Translations under genes and position numbers: made by a program
Notes under the pieces: generated by a model
What the model saw: only the letters and a program-made list of their open reading frames with translations
Told to the model about the DNA's origin: nothing
Database searches by the model: none
Origin: Piezodorus guildinii
Taxonomy: Eukaryota; Arthropoda; Insecta; Hemiptera; Pentatomidae
DNA length: 64,000 nucleotides
Direction: 5' to 3'
Assembly (NCBI GenBank): GCA_023052935.1
Contig: CM041292.1
Location: forward strand, 141,511,143 to 141,575,142
Part shown: piece after piece, positions 34,011-46,521 of the stretch
Position numbering within the stretch: position 1 is the stretch's first letter
Layout: each line of letters begins with the position of its first letter

Positions 34011-34952
34011 TTCGGCAAACCATAAAGTACGAAGGGATGATGCTGACGTCGATTGATATCATCTTTGAAATTGAAATCTGTAAATTGAACAGAATCTCCA
34101 AAGTTTTTCTTATCTACCTTAAGAAATTCAGATTACGTTTTATTTTTTTAACTAAAATTAAATGTAACGATTAAGCTTCATTCACAATAATAGCAAGAGG
34201 ACAATTTTTGTCAATGATCTGTTGTTAATAAAATTGAAAATAACTCTTAGGCAGATACAGAATGAAAAAAAAAAAGGTTTGGGGACGTTTACAAATCGGT
34301 ACTGTTGTAAAAGTAAATGGCTCCTTTTAAAAGAGATGAAAATAAGAACAAGAGTATTTTTGGGAGTGCGTGAAGAGCGGAATAATATATTAATGAGATT
34401 CAAGAAGTTTTGTCCCTTCTGTTTTCCTTCTCCCTCTCATGCCAGCTAAATAGGCAGAAATAATGTTTTATTAAAATTTTATTGCGACCCCTTTTTTGCT
34501 GGATTAGGACTGGCATTGTCCTTCTTTTTTTATAGTTGAGATATATATCTACCAGAATATTAAGAATTCCAAGACTTTTATCTCTTTATTGATTACTTTT
34601 TATAGTTTGTTTATTTATTTATTTTTCCTTCATTTTACCTATCAAGATAATTAATGCAGTTTTTACCTTATCCCTCTTTGAAAAATAAATTAAGATTAAG
34701 TCTTCTAACGGAAAACATATATTTTAATTAAACTGTTACATTAACGCCATTGTTAGATTTATTTATTTCAAATATTGAACGTTTCCAAAAATTACTGATG
34801 TTAAATAAAGCGTTAACTTGAAAGATTTTTTCTAGACCAAGTCAATAGAACAGAAACTACGAAACATATTTTATTAAATTTTAGCTAAATAAAGTAGTTA
34901 GCAGGATTGATCATCTATAACATTTTACGTCACTTCTAAAAGTTTTTATTTT
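34011..34952. other. AT-rich DNA, nothing recognised
   Basis: Frames at 34182-34449 on both strands lack recognisable motifs. Confidence 0.45.
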
Positions 34953-34984
34953 TAGCACTTATCTCTTTTGAATATCAACGTCTC
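34953..34984. repeat. relic end of the GAGACGTTGATTTCC family
   Basis: CTCTTTTGAATATCAACGTC ending TC at 34984 matches the right terminus of the 33.98 kb copy with a few changes. No left end was found. Confidence 0.45.
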
Positions 34985-35014
34985 AATAAATATCTCAACT
35001 CTATCTAGATACGT

Positions 35015-35016
<2 letters not shown>

Positions 35017-35092
<76 letters not shown>
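35017..35092. repeat. (AT)n microsatellite
   Basis: About 37 AT units, the longest pure AT tract of the window. Confidence 0.97.
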
Positions 35093-35097
<5 letters not shown>

Positions 35098-35669
35098 GAA
35101 ATAATTTTGATTTTAAAATGTATCGGCGATAATGCAAGACGAAAATATAATATAAGAGTTATAAAATAAATGGAATTAAGAATAAAACCAATTTAAAAAA
35201 ACAAAAAAAAACAGATCTTTAAAGTACTATTATTATTGAAATCAATCAAAATTCCTGTAACTAACAAATTTCTACCACCAACTAAACAAATTGCTACAGG
35301 CATCGTTTCCGTTTATTTTAATTTATGTTAATTATTAACATTTTAATATTGTAATTGTTTTCATTAAAAAAAAAAGATGAATTTCTACTAAATATAATAT
35401 CCTTCTAGACTATAATGAATCTAGAAAACATAATGAAATTTAATATATTTCGTAGTTATGATAAAAGCTTATGGCATGCTGAAGTATTTATTTTTTTGTT
35501 TTATTTCTTTGTTATTCGTGTTAACGGAAGAATGGGGATGGTTTCCATAAGTGCTATGTCTAGTTCAGCAGATTTAACAGGAAACGCAAAACTCTCTCAA
35601 TCATTTGTTATGTATTCAATTTATTTGATTTATTTATCACTAAATTCTAGATTTTTTTTTACTATATTA

Positions 35670-35815
35670 GGGGTACTCACTACGTTTGCTATAGCATATT
35701 TTGTGTGCTATTGTGCTAAAACCATCGAGTTTCTACAGGAAATAACTGTAGAAACTCGACGGGTTTAGCAAAATAACACAAAAAAACATGCTATAGCAAA
35801 CGTAGTGAGTACCCC
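35670..35815. mobile_element. palindromic MITE (GGGGTACTCACTACGTTTGC family)
   Basis: Two arms of about 68 bp, GGGGTACTCACTACGTTTGC at the left and its reverse complement at the right, meet at a centre of about 6-10 bp (near 35740). Flanking TA on both sides (35668-35669, 35816-35817) suggests a TA duplication. The arms are almost fully complementary with a few mismatches. The first 28 bp recur at 63261, next to a mariner. No coding capacity. Confidence 0.85.
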
Positions 35816-35817
35816 TA

Positions 35818-36332
35818 TTTTAATAGCAATATTTTTACGTCAGTGAAGTAAATCTTTTAGTATGGATTTGGAACGAAATTATACGTCTAATTTGCACTTT
35901 TTAAAAAATCATTTCTATCCTGGATCACCTTTTTAAAGAATTTGAGTGAATGACGAATTTCGATAAAACAAAACGATCAAGTTATCAATTTAGTAAACAT
36001 TTTCCTTTAGTACCTTTTATTAATCAATTGATGATTGGTAATATAAATTTATTTGTTTGGTTAATGACATCTTTTGGAAGCTTTTGGAATCAATAAAATT
36101 AGAAAAATCAAAAAATCTTATATTATTAAATTTTATATTACATTATTACATATTACAGCTCAAATGGATTTAATTACATATTCTCTCAAAAAATATAATA
36201 TTTTTAAAATGCTAAAAAACGTTTCTTTTCAAAGACATTGGCAAATGTTTACTAATATATACTCAAAATGTTTTTATAATTCTCTAGTTTTCCCTTGATT
36301 TGTTCTCCATTTTATATCAATATATATGTATA

Positions 36333-36364
<32 letters not shown>

Positions 36365-38839
36365 TATATATCCATCCCTATATATGTTAAATATAATATT
36401 GTATTTATGTAATTCCAATTCCTTATAGAAATATTATTGATTTTTAATTGTGTATACTCTTTTAGTTTAGTTCTCATCCACAATTTCACAGTTTAAAGGA
36501 AGCCAAATCTCTAACTTCCAGACATTTATGTTTTCATTTTTAGAAAGGCGGTGAGCTATCTATTCTCTCTTCTTTATCGAGATGTTTTAAGATCGGTTAG
36601 TCAATTAAACTGCTAACGTTTTTTTTTATTTTGATCTTCACCTTTTATCCCAACGTCAGCAGATGAGGGATTATTGTGAGAAACTCCGAGTACTACGCTT
36701 TATCCTTCTTGGCTTCTTAATGTCAAGGCTTTTGAATTTACAAGTTTAAGAAGTTAATCGGATTTCGTATCTATCTTCTCAGTATTAGGCAGTTTACGTT
36801 CTAACGCTTAAAGGATGCATGAGATGTAACGTATTGGGTGAAATTGCGACGCCAGGTTTCGTTCCTTTTCTGTTAGTAAAGTTTTCACGTTTGGTTTTGA
36901 TGATTAATAAAGGATAAAAAAGGTACAAGAGTTAATGAAATATCCTTGTTCCCAGTGTATATGCTTTACTTTTGTTCTTTCAGAACATTACGTATGATGT
37001 ATGAAAAAATTGCTAACGTTTTTATTTTGTACAATGTATACCTGATTGACTGAGGCACTTAACGTTAATTATTGCTACTTACAAAAAACAACCAAAAACA
37101 AATATAACCAATGAAGTGTATTCTGTATCATTTATAGATAAGGAAGTGCTCTCTTATTTTTTTTTCTCTTATTTCTACAACTCTTAAGTTCGAAGTAATT
37201 TGTTTCTTTTCTCTTTCATTCTAGGTTAATACAGCATAATACACATCTATATTTTGTAAATGAAAGTACCATTTCATTCACTTATCAGGTCATCACAGTA
37301 TCTAAAAAATGACTATGGCTGTGAAGCTTAATCTTTTCTCGGATGTTCCTCTTACCGTCTGGAGGTTGAATAGACAGGGTTCGGAAAAAATCATCCTTTA
37401 AGTGGTTAAACAAAAAAATATTACTAGAACTTATTACAAAATTGGTTTTCGAATAACCTAAAAACAACACCTTTCCTGAAAATTATAATTATTTATATAA
37501 AAAATAAGGAAATTCCTAAACATATGAAAGCAAACTCTTCTTAATCTGACGTATATTAGTAATATTACTAAATTAATAACAAACATATCAAAGCTAATTG
37601 GACATTGTTATGGGTTCAGGTTGCCAATCAGTTGTCATTAATTCATTAAAATGATTTCTAAATTCTAATTTAAAAAATCAGGGAGTTTCATGTGGAAGTA
37701 TTCACTCACGAGTGAAGAAAATACGCATTTTTGTTGCAGATGTGTAATGATGAATAAAATGGTCATATTTTTAAGCTAAACCGTTGATACTGAGGAAAAT
37801 TATGGTAGCTGCTACTTCTTCTAATGTGTTATTATAAATAAATTTGACATAAAAAATTAACATCTGTCAATCGATAATAACGCTACTGATTTTTTCATAG
37901 AAAAATAGTTGAAAGAGAAACTGATTAAAATTTAGTGAGCTTACGGATATATGTATAAGATAACCAAAACAAAATAAAATATTCGCTGGCATAGCCGTGG
38001 GATACATCTAGTATATTAATATATTATTGTTTAATACCTCTTGTACTATTTTTTATCGATGATAAAGTTAATCCTGCTAGAGTTGGGTTTTGTTGAGATA
38101 TTAGACAAGAATATGACCCAAGTATGAGGGGATGAGTCCTGAATCCTAATGCTCTGTGTGCTGCTGCCTCCTTCCATTTTCGATTCTAAATTATTTAAGG
38201 CTCTTTTATATTTCATCTTCTTGTTATTCTCTTTGCATTCCCCATTCCCCTGCTGGGATTTCCATTTGGTTTGCATTTAATTTATTAAAACAACGCCTTG
38301 TTTAAATGGTATAGGATAGGAGTTGTTATATTAATTTTATTTATAAACCTTAATTTTTATCTTTAATGACTAATTCATCCCTGTGAATCTACTCTACCAA
38401 AAACAGTTGAATTGTAGGTTTTTCTCTTGACATACCTATTCAAAAACATTATAATCCTTTTTTTCTATACTACATGTTATAATTCCCATTTTAGCAAAAC
38501 TTAATAAACTTCAACTCTCATTCTTTGAAAATCATATAACATGCCTATCCTGTTATAAATTTGTATTTATTTATATTATATTTAATATGTGACTGTGCTT
38601 CAGCACACCAAGCAAGAGTGCTTCCAATTAATTTTGATCGCCAACTAGCTTTAGTAAATTGGTATGGTAAAATTTGATTATTAAGACAAAATCATAAAAA
38701 TTTACATACCTCCTGACCTTACCTACCTTAAAGTTAGGATTTAAGATAGTTATTTGCTGCAGTGTCATAAAGCCATCGCTACTATATGGTGCTCCTTTGT
38801 CCACAAATATTACCTCTCATACAGGAAAGAAATATCAAA
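35818..38839. other. AT-rich DNA with one AT microsatellite; no genes recognised
   Basis: (TA)n lies at about 36317-36371. Minus-strand frames at 37285-37470 and 38046-38276 have no recognisable domain. Confidence 0.5.
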
Positions 38840-39388
38840 TTTAAAAATCCTCACACGAGACTGGCACCACAAGAAACTTCTCGAAAATACCTATTACTGC
38901 ACTTACTAAACAGACATTCAAAACTTCCAGTATATCACAAAAGACTCATTTACATCACTATTATCAGACCTATTTGGACATATGGAATCGAGCTTTGGGG
39001 CTCTACTAAATCATCTGATTCCTCCCGCATTCAATCCTTACAATCCGCAAAATCTTCGATGCCTCTTGTTTTGTCACAAATCAACTCCCCATAATGACCT
39101 AACATCCAATTTGTTGCAGACATAGCCCGTGATAGATACACCTCTTTTCATTCTAAACTCTCTGTCCACACAAATCCACTAGTCCGTAATATATCTGCCT
39201 TAGATATTCCTGATAACCCTCCGAGAAAGAATGTGGCCTCGGGACCCATTGTCTTGAATTAGTTAGTGAAGAGCTACTGGGTAGTTCTTTCTCAAGACAT
39301 TTTCACGGGGTTTTTTCACTCTGCATATGTACTCATTGTGTTATGTAATACAGTTGTAAATTTAAAATAAATAAATTTAAAAAAAAAT
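38840..39388 (+). mobile_element. J1 Jockey-like retrotransposon fragment, frameshifted
   Basis: NPHTRLAPQETSRKYLLLHL, RPIWTYGIELWGSTKSSDSS and SRIQSLQS are read in one frame. Shifted frames then give FVADIARDRYTSFHSKL and IPDNPPR. The J1 3' UTR and A-rich tail end near 39388. It starts further 3' than the 3.5 kb copy and lacks the YADD motif. Confidence 0.85.
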
Positions 39389-39444
39389 TCAAAATGAAAT
39401 AATCATTTTCTCAGTGATGCTGAATATTAATTGGTGTTTGCTTA

Positions 39445-39662
39445 TTTAATGTCACTTTTATGCTACTATGGCTAATCGGAAGTGGAGTCCTTAACTTTGC
39501 CTATCCAGGTTAATATTTATTAGGTATTAACAAGGAATCGTGCCTGACAATGCAAAGGCTCGGTACCACCATTTTACGTCCTTTAAAAATCTAGGACCAT
39601 CTGCCGGGTTTGATCCCGTGACTTTAGGCATAAAAGGCTGTCATGCCGGCCACAGATGGTAC
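39445..39662 (-). repeat. tRNA-derived SINE S1 (reverse orientation)
   Basis: The minus strand gives GGGATCAAACCCGGCAGATG (B-box region), TAGATTTTTAAAGGACGT, and near the other end AACCTGGATAGGCAAAG and TAGCCATAGTAGCATAAAAG. Order and spacing follow S1 copies at 47.6 and 61.6 kb. Confidence 0.75.
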
Positions 39663-41905
39663 TAGGTAAAAATTAATTAAATCTTAGATTGTTATCATAC
39701 TTGTTTGGAGGCATGTAAAGTATTAATGGCATTTAAGACTCTTGACATTAAGCAAACCTGAATAGAGGTAGAAAAATTCCGGCTTCAAATCGCCTCTGTT
39801 GAACTTTACTTAAAATAGATGCCGTGGATTCAGTAATCGTCATGTAGTACTGTTTTTTTCTAAACTATAATTAACCTTAAATTAAATGGTTGATAGCTCC
39901 AATGCCTTGTTGCAATCAAGGACAAGACAAAGTAATTTGATGTTTATTTTTGTGAATTTAATATTTTATGTTATTATTACTTACATTGTTTTTTGTTTTT
40001 TTATAACAAGGTTGTTTATATTTATTCTTTTTTTTTATTTTGCAGGTAAGTTGCCGATCTATATTGATGTGCTACTGGATAGCTTAAACAGTGAGTCAGT
40101 CTTCAAGTTTAATATCTTTAAATCTTGTTTTATAATTTTATTCTTATTTGAAACAACATATAATTAACTTTGAATGAAAAATGAATTATGTATTTGTTAT
40201 TATCCTCTTTTAGTATTACATAACGCCAAAACGTATGTATCTAAGGTGATAATTTTTTTTTTTTTTAATTCTTCCATAAAATTAAATTTACAACAATTTT
40301 ATTTCGAATCTACGATAGAGGATTTCCTCATCTTCCGTACTCACTGTCAACAAACAGTGGTTTTTTATTTATATCATATCGGTATCCATTTTTTCCAAAA
40401 AATAAATATAATTATAATATAAGTTCTATGTATGCATTTCCGATTTATGAACGAATTAAACCAAAACTGTAATTAGCTGGTAACTTTAGACTAAAAGCTA
40501 CGCCAATGATATGCGACTAGTCCACTACAAAACTTGTTATATATTAAGGAGTTAACGTTGACTGTTGAGTAGCTATTTTACTAGCTTTTAGATCAAGATT
40601 GATGGTGTGATAATCTAGTAATATTCTCGTAATAGGGATTATCCTACACTTAGTCGTATAAATTGATTCCTAGGTATTTCCTTTTCTGTAGAAAATTATT
40701 ATCCTCAATGTTCCAAAATTAGTAAAATTTAAAGAAAGAAATATGAGTAGATACCTACAGATTCTTTGGTCGTTTCTTCCCATTCTATCATATCATTTAT
40801 TTTTAACATTATTCATTATTCAAAAATCTCAACTTGTTTTGGAATGTTGTGTGATTTTAATGTGTTTCCTTGGATTTATTTAAACTTGAATATAATAGTT
40901 TCATATCTTCTATTATTTATTTGTAATTACAGTCCTGATTGGTTGTGGGCCTTGTTTGTTGGGTCAGGGACGTGTCTGTCTCTCAGCACGAGGTCGTCAA
41001 GCTTCTTTGCGCGATTGTTTTAAATTTAATGTGTATTAGAATCACGGAACTTATGTTTTGTGTATGATGTTTAAATACAGGTTTTGAACATGTTCTTAAA
41101 AAGTTCAACCAGTCAGCTCCTTTCAATTAACGTGTAATACTTCTAGGTCTCCAATTCCATTTTATAATTTAATTTATAATGAAAATTGTTGATGAATTTA
41201 AACCAGTATTATACATTTGTAACTGCAGATTCGTAATCTGCATTCTCCATTTTAGAAATGGTAGTAAAACTATCTTACAATTCATGGTTAGAACTTATCC
41301 ATTTAATTTAGAATGTTTTTTGTTTACTGGTGGCAGCGGCGCGTTCAAGTGGTTTGAGCAGTTAAGAGTCCACTGTTCACGGAACCATATCCCACCTGTT
41401 ATAGAATATCATTTATTCTAGAAGGTTTATAAATAAAATTGCTTTTTTATTCAATCATTTATTTTTTCTTATTTATACGAATCGCCAAGGCGACTTTCAA
41501 GGAACTATTAATTAGTCACATTTATATATATTCATATTATTTTTCCCTTATTACAGTGTTAGCTTCGAATATCTCACAATGCCACATTCACTTATTTGCC
41601 TTCTTACTCCTCTCTTCCCAAACTCTCTTCATCCTTTGGCCGGGCTCCTTCCTTTGTTCCGCCCATAATGCTCCTGTCTTCCTCTTCTCAGGCTAATTAC
41701 CTCAGTTACCTACCAGGTAGTTGGCCTGAGTGGTGTGCCGGTGCTCAATAAAATTCTTTGTGTTGAAAAGGATCCTATGTATAAACATAGATGGAGGATC
41801 GATACGTCAAATAATGAAAATTTAGAAGGAGTGATAGTTTAAGAACCTAAAACCCGAATCATTTCAATTAAAATTATAATATAAAAGTTCGATGAATTAA
41901 ATTCT

Positions 41906-41950
<45 letters not shown>

Positions 41951-42189
41951 CACACACACACGCACATACATATATGAATGTGACTGATTAATGGTTCCAT
42001 GTAAATAATAAAAAAATAATTGTCGAGTGAAAAATAGTGGTACAATTATTTATAAACCTACAATTAAAATATTTCAATAAAAAATAATAAAAGTTATAAA
42101 TATAAGAGGGCATTACGAGTTATACATAAGGCTGTTTTGTGCTTCGTCCAGCCGTGGAACGACCCTAGAGGGTTTGCAGATCCTGGGGC
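39663..42189. other. AT- and T-rich DNA; one possible recursive splice site
   Basis: Several long frames here (39886-40422, 40766-41023, 41439-41696) are hydrophobic only because they are translated from T-rich DNA. (TA)n with a short CA run lies at 41907-41960. A segment at 41700-41760 (ACCAGGTAGTTGGCCTGAG then AATAAAATTC) looks like the end of a transcript or retroposon but is unidentified. Confidence 0.45.
40022..40096 (+). promoter_or_regulatory. candidate recursive splice site or microexon, AG|GTAAGT at 40045/40046
   Basis: TTTTTTTTATTTTGCAG (a strong pyrimidine tract and CAG acceptor) is followed at once by GTAAGT, a consensus donor. A second donor-like GTGAGT begins at 40091, 45 bases on. 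This is the ratchet-point layout with a downstream donor able to define a recursive-splicing exon. A conventional 45-nt microexon (40046-40090) is the alternative reading. Direction is plus. Confidence 0.35.
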
Positions 42190-43265
42190 ACATCCAGCCT
42201 CTATGATAATAATAATAATAAATTCTTTATTTATTCTGGGACAAGTCCCTTCGGAATAATGTTACAGACAAATTAAATTAGAGCTTCAATGTCTTAGAGT
42301 AAAAAAAAATAAGTATATATAATAAAATAAATAAATAAAAAGCAACAGAAATGACAAAGAAAATGAATAATAGTTATAAATTCATAGGTAGCTTCTTATA
42401 AAAATTTATAAAAACAAACAAAACAAATTAGACAAGAATAAAAAAATAAAAATATCTTTACATATACATTGCAAAATAAATTATGCATAAAATAAAATTC
42501 ATAAATCTTTAATATATAAAATAAAATGTGATAAATAATCGTTTCTCTCTGCCGATTTTTATTGAAATTTGCAAATCACTTGAGGTCATTTGAAAATTGG
42601 ATACACAGGAAGTGTTTGAATAAACGGGATTTGAAGGTAGGGAGAGTATTGAAATGACGGATATAAGAAGGAATAGAATTCCATATGGACGAGGATCGGA
42701 TAAGGAAAGATCTGTCGAAAGCTGCGGTTCGATGAGGCGTTATATACAGGTCTGAAGACCGTGAACGAGTGTTGCGGGAGTGGATGGAGGATTTAAATGA
42801 AAGTATATCAGAGATGTACGATGGACGTTGAGATCGGAGAACTTGGAAGAGAAAGGATGCCAGGAAGTACCTAGAGCGGTATGATGGGTAAAGCCACTTT
42901 AACTCCTCGTAGAATCGGGTTACAGAGGTGTCCCTGGATATCCCAAAGATGAAACGTACCAGACAGTTAAATAATCGTTTTAGTTTAGCTTCAAGATCCC
43001 CAGAGACACCCCCATACACCGCGCAACAGTAGTCAAAGTGGGGGAATATTAGTGAGCAAACCAAAAGTCTGCGGGTTTCTAATGGAAGAAGGTGACGATG
43101 GTGATTTAGGAGTTTTAAGATGGAAATTGTGCGTCGAGAAATTTCGGAAACGTGTTTTTTCCAGGAAAGAGATTGGTCAAGGGTTATTCCAAGGTTTTTG
43201 ACGGTTTGATGGAATTTTAGAGGTTCATTAAAAATGGGTTACCCGAAAATGGGGATAAACCTGGG
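42190..43265 (-). mobile_element. CR1/L2-like non-LTR retrotransposon, 5'-truncated
   Basis: The minus-strand element spans from the RT thumb to a 3' UTR that contains ATTCCGAAGGGACTTGTCCC and ends in a TTATTATTATTATC repeat near 42205. The simple-repeat end instead of poly-A suits CR1/L2-type elements. The 3' UTR signature recurs at 45105-45235. Confidence 0.8.
42576..43260 (-). pseudogene. CR1/L2-like reverse transcriptase C-terminal third
   Basis: From about 43260 the minus strand reads KNLGITLDQSLSWKKHVSEI, then VCSLIFPHFDYCCAVYGG, RSFLIRSSSIWNSIPSYIRH and FKSRLFKHFL, stopping at 42576. These are the LGV-LD--L-W--H, FPH-DYC--V and LWNS-P hallmarks of CR1/L2/Rex-type proteins. The last 162 codons are open without stops. 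Catalytic motifs lie upstream of the truncation and are missing. Confidence 0.85.
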
Positions 43266-43439
43266 GGTTGAATGTGATAAAGCTTAATATAATTCAAGAT
43301 TTCGCTTCGAAATCAGTTTTACTTGACCTATTCCCTTTTGATCTTTTAAGTCATGCAGGTTATGGCAATTGTGTTTCGAGATATTGCTTAGTAAAATTTT
43401 GAGTCATCTGTTTCTTGATTTTTTGTACCACTAGCTTCA

Positions 43440-43705
43440 AAGGCTCGCTCGTGAGCCGTTAGCCAACGGCAGCCTCTGAACAATAAGATCCCCTAAGGAT
43501 CCTGCGGGACGTCTTGAGATTTGAAGGCTTCCATCGTAATCACATAAGACGGCAGATGTGGCCCAGCTGCAGCACATCTACCTGGCACGAGCCGAACAGC
43601 TGCTGTCTTTGTCTGGGCCCTGTTCCGTACCAGTCCACTATAATATGGTCCACTACGCAGCTCTGTTGTGTTTCCATTTCGGAATTCGAGGGTGGAGTAA
43701 TTTAG
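43440..43705. other. GC-rich unidentified segment
   Basis: The segment is much richer in GC than its surroundings. It opens with the self-complementary GGCTCGCTCGTGAGCC and GCCGTTAGCCAACGGC. Two overlapping plus-strand frames (43514-43705, 43558-43794) are open, one with HIYLARAEQLLSLSGPCSVP. I recognise no family; a transposon piece or decayed gene is possible. Confidence 0.35.
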
Positions 43706-45104
43706 AAACAGCGGTTTCTAATAATCCTATCACGGGTTCAGTTGAGGATAAACCAGGGGTTGAATTAGAATGTTTATTAATCTCCTATTTGTAGAGTAAA
43801 AGGGTAGTAGTCCATTTAATAGTAATAGGAGAGATTTCTGACTTATCTTCCCAAGAGCTCTCTTTGAAGTCTTATTTAGCATTCTTAATACAAAAAATAT
43901 CAGCCTCTCTTCTTCGACTTTCGTGACATCCCTTAGTAGTGCCATTCAGTGTTTAGGTACATCTACCCTGCACTGGAATCAGATTTCTTATATTTGTATT
44001 GAAGCTCGTCGCTCATCCCTTACGAGATCGTCGCCTGACATCTTCATGGTTAACTGAATGTTAGTAGGTTATGACTAGAGGTTCCTTATCAATTTTTCCC
44101 CTGAGATTTTTTCTATTGTTGTTTACCTCCTTATCCTCTTTAGAATTAATGATGATATTATCATTATAAATGTATTCTAAGTCAGTAAGTAGTCGAGGAA
44201 TGATTTTATTTCAAGAGTTTGGATAATAAAAGTTAGGACCTAAACTTAAAATATTAATGACATTAGGGGGAATGTGAAGGATGGAAGAAATATTGTAAGC
44301 CCACCTTTCGTCATCTTATGGATAAATTTCGGTTTGGAGGGAATCTTGGTAAAATTTATTGAATTTGGATATGAGATGGATTTTCTCTTTTGAACGTGGA
44401 TGGGTTTTCATTGGTGTGACTCTTACTCCTTCAAATGCCCTGAAGGAGGCCTATAAATTAGGCTGAAGCGTCGGCACCATTAAATTAAGTTTATTCTTAA
44501 TTATGTGATTTGACTGAATCCTCAACTACTTCTCCCATTTACACATGCAGTCAACAATTCTCACTTCACGATAATTATTATAGTATGAAGTCAGCAGTAT
44601 ATTAAACGTGGTGTCGTGTGGACCTTCTGTGGGTCACATGTCTTCTACAAAGCTGGTACACGAAACTTGGGAAAACATTGCGCTGCATGATCTCAGCCTA
44701 ATAACCTCCAGGCAGATCCGTTGTTCTAGAATCCTTATTATGTAAAGAAAATAAGACTCTTGGTAATTTGAATTATCGCTATGGTCCCTTCAGTTTTAAT
44801 TTATCCGTAGTTTATTTTACTTACTAATCTGCTTTAAATTCTTTGGTTTAAGATTAAATAAAAGTATAACCCGAGTATTATGAGAAATAATAAACCACTT
44901 TAGTTAATTGTAGAATGAAGCTGGGTGGATTCCAATTACCCGGATAATGGAACTGATGGGGCGCACTGTGCCCAGCCAAGCATTGTCCTCCCCTCCCCTC
45001 CACCAGCTGGCCTCAGAATAATAAAGAGGTAGGGTCCTTAAATCTGACCTTAAGTCTTCATTTGCTACGTTTCTTTATAAAAAATAAATCTTAGCTATTA
45101 TTTC
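43706..45104. other. mixed-composition DNA, nothing recognised
   Basis: A pyrimidine-rich CTCCCCTCCCCTCC run lies at 44988. No gene or repeat family is supported. Confidence 0.4.
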
Positions 45105-45235
45105 AGCATCAGTATGAAATGAAATGAATGAGAATTTTTATTCTGGGACAGCCAGTCCCCTAAGAATAATAAAATATACAATTTAAGATTCATCTTCTGG
45201 CTATACAAATTTTATAATATTATACGCATCATTTA
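45105..45235 (-). repeat. CR1/L2-like 3' end fragment
   Basis: TTTTTATTCTGGGACAGCCA and GTCCCCTAAGAATAATAAAA resemble, in the same orientation, the 3' end at 42212-42260 (TTATTCTGGGACAAGTCCC...GGAATAAT). Confidence 0.55.
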
Positions 45236-45811
45236 TTTGCACAATGAATAGCGAATTATATTACTATATAAGGAATTTATTATATATATATATATATATT
45301 ATATATATATATATTGTTTAAATTAGTTCTCGACTATTGATAATTTATGTTTTCTAATGTCCTTAGGTTTCGTATGCTCAATGTGTTCTTTCAAAGTTTA
45401 TAATATATACAAATATGTCTATGTAAGACACTATTTTTCTCTCAAATTGCATGAATCTTAGAACAATAAATTCTCGAAACGTTGCATGAATGAAATTATT
45501 TATTTATTGACTGAAACCTAAGAACATTAGAAAACTTTATATATATGTATATGGACAAAGGTAATATTGCTACCTTAAAGAATTGCAATAAATAAAAACA
45601 TATAAAAAAAAAAAATTGCTAAATATTCAAACTTATATAAGCTCGGTGGATTGACTTCTAAAGAGATGGATATATATTTGAAATGCTAATTATGTATAAA
45701 TAATAAAACAAAAATTATATGAATACATTTCTTTTTTTCATCATATCTGCACTTTTTGTCGAAAAATCGAAAATTCATATCTTTCCCTATCTTAAAACTA
45801 CTTTAAGAATT
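45236..45811. other. AT-rich DNA with (TA)n tract
   Basis: (TA)n occupies about 45280-45315; no genes recognised. Confidence 0.5.
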
Positions 45812-46194
45812 GAGACGTTGATTTCCAAAAGGTACTAAAGGACATTTTTTACGAAATTTATTTTTTTACATATTTGTATTCTCATCATTTAGTTTTATCT
45901 AAATATTCTATTTGATGTTATCTAATGAACTCTCAAGTCCTTAAAAAACGCGATTTAGAAATACGGTCATTTTCTTAATATACTAATTACGCATTTATTT
46001 TCCTTCGATATCATTCTTAAAAAAATCATTTTATAACTTTAATATGATGTTATTATTATAGTAAAAAAATAATTCTAAATTTTAATGCGAAAAGACCCAA
46101 ATTAGCTGATTTAATAATATAGTAATGAGAGATTTTCGCGCTTCCTGTAAAATTTCCTAAAATGGATATAGTACCTTTTGGAAATCAACGTCTC
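45812..46194. mobile_element. GAGACGTTGATTTCC-family transposon, short (383-bp) copy
   Basis: It has the same inverted ends as the 32.67 kb element (GAGACGTTGATTTCCAAAAG at the left, its complement at the right). Similar inner sequence includes ACATATTTGTATTCT after the left end and CGCTTCCTGTAAAAT before the right end. It is an internal-deletion derivative without the subterminal direct repeats. A clear target duplication is not seen. Confidence 0.8.
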
Positions 46195-46224
46195 CTTAAT
46201 TATTAAGAACAAACATTTTTATTA

Positions 46225-46440
46225 GACAAACCTTATCATCTCCACGGGAATCAATAATTGTTTGCTCAGACTCACTTAGTGCTCTCAGAGCTATTTCAAA
46301 TCTGTTTTCTAAAAATCCCATTCTTCAAGAGGTCCACTATAGAATCAAGCAGCTAGAAGACTCTTCTAGAAGAATTTTTTTGGGTTCCCAGTTATTCTGG
46401 AATATTCGGAAACGAGCAAGTTGAGCAAGAAAAAGCAGCA
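46225..46440 (+). pseudogene. RNase H fragment of an I-like retrotransposon
   Basis: The plus strand reads SIIVCSDSLSALRAISNLFS, with the DS motif aspartate of RNase H, then after a one-base shift WVPSYSGIFGNEQVEQEKAA, the domain's terminal W-P-H-G--GNE-AD-like block. A long AT microsatellite and T-rich DNA follow. A matching 3' terminal hairpin for this family is at 46918-46985, so both may belong to one disrupted element. Confidence 0.7.
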
Positions 46441-46460
46441 GCAGAGTTTTTTTTTTATTC

Positions 46461-46521
<61 letters not shown>

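Noticed and set aside
35415..35768. A 117-codon frame with a segment VNGRMGMVSISAMSSSADLT
   Set aside because: The last third lies in the palindromic MITE, no convincing acceptor precedes the varied part, and I found no domain.
41290..41420. GGTGGCAGCGGCGCG near 41330 as a primer-binding region of an LTR retrotransposon
   Set aside because: No flanking long terminal repeats, polypurine tract or gag/pol sequence could be found nearby.
39886..41696. A series of hydrophobic plus-strand frames that could suggest membrane proteins
   Set aside because: All come from T-rich DNA, overlap no acceptor-donor pairs except the one discussed at 40045, and show no conserved motif.
44957..44975. CACTGTG near 44963 as another Transib end
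   Set aside because: No 23-bp spacing to an A-rich nonamer, no similarity to the Transib termini beyond the heptamer, and no partner end.
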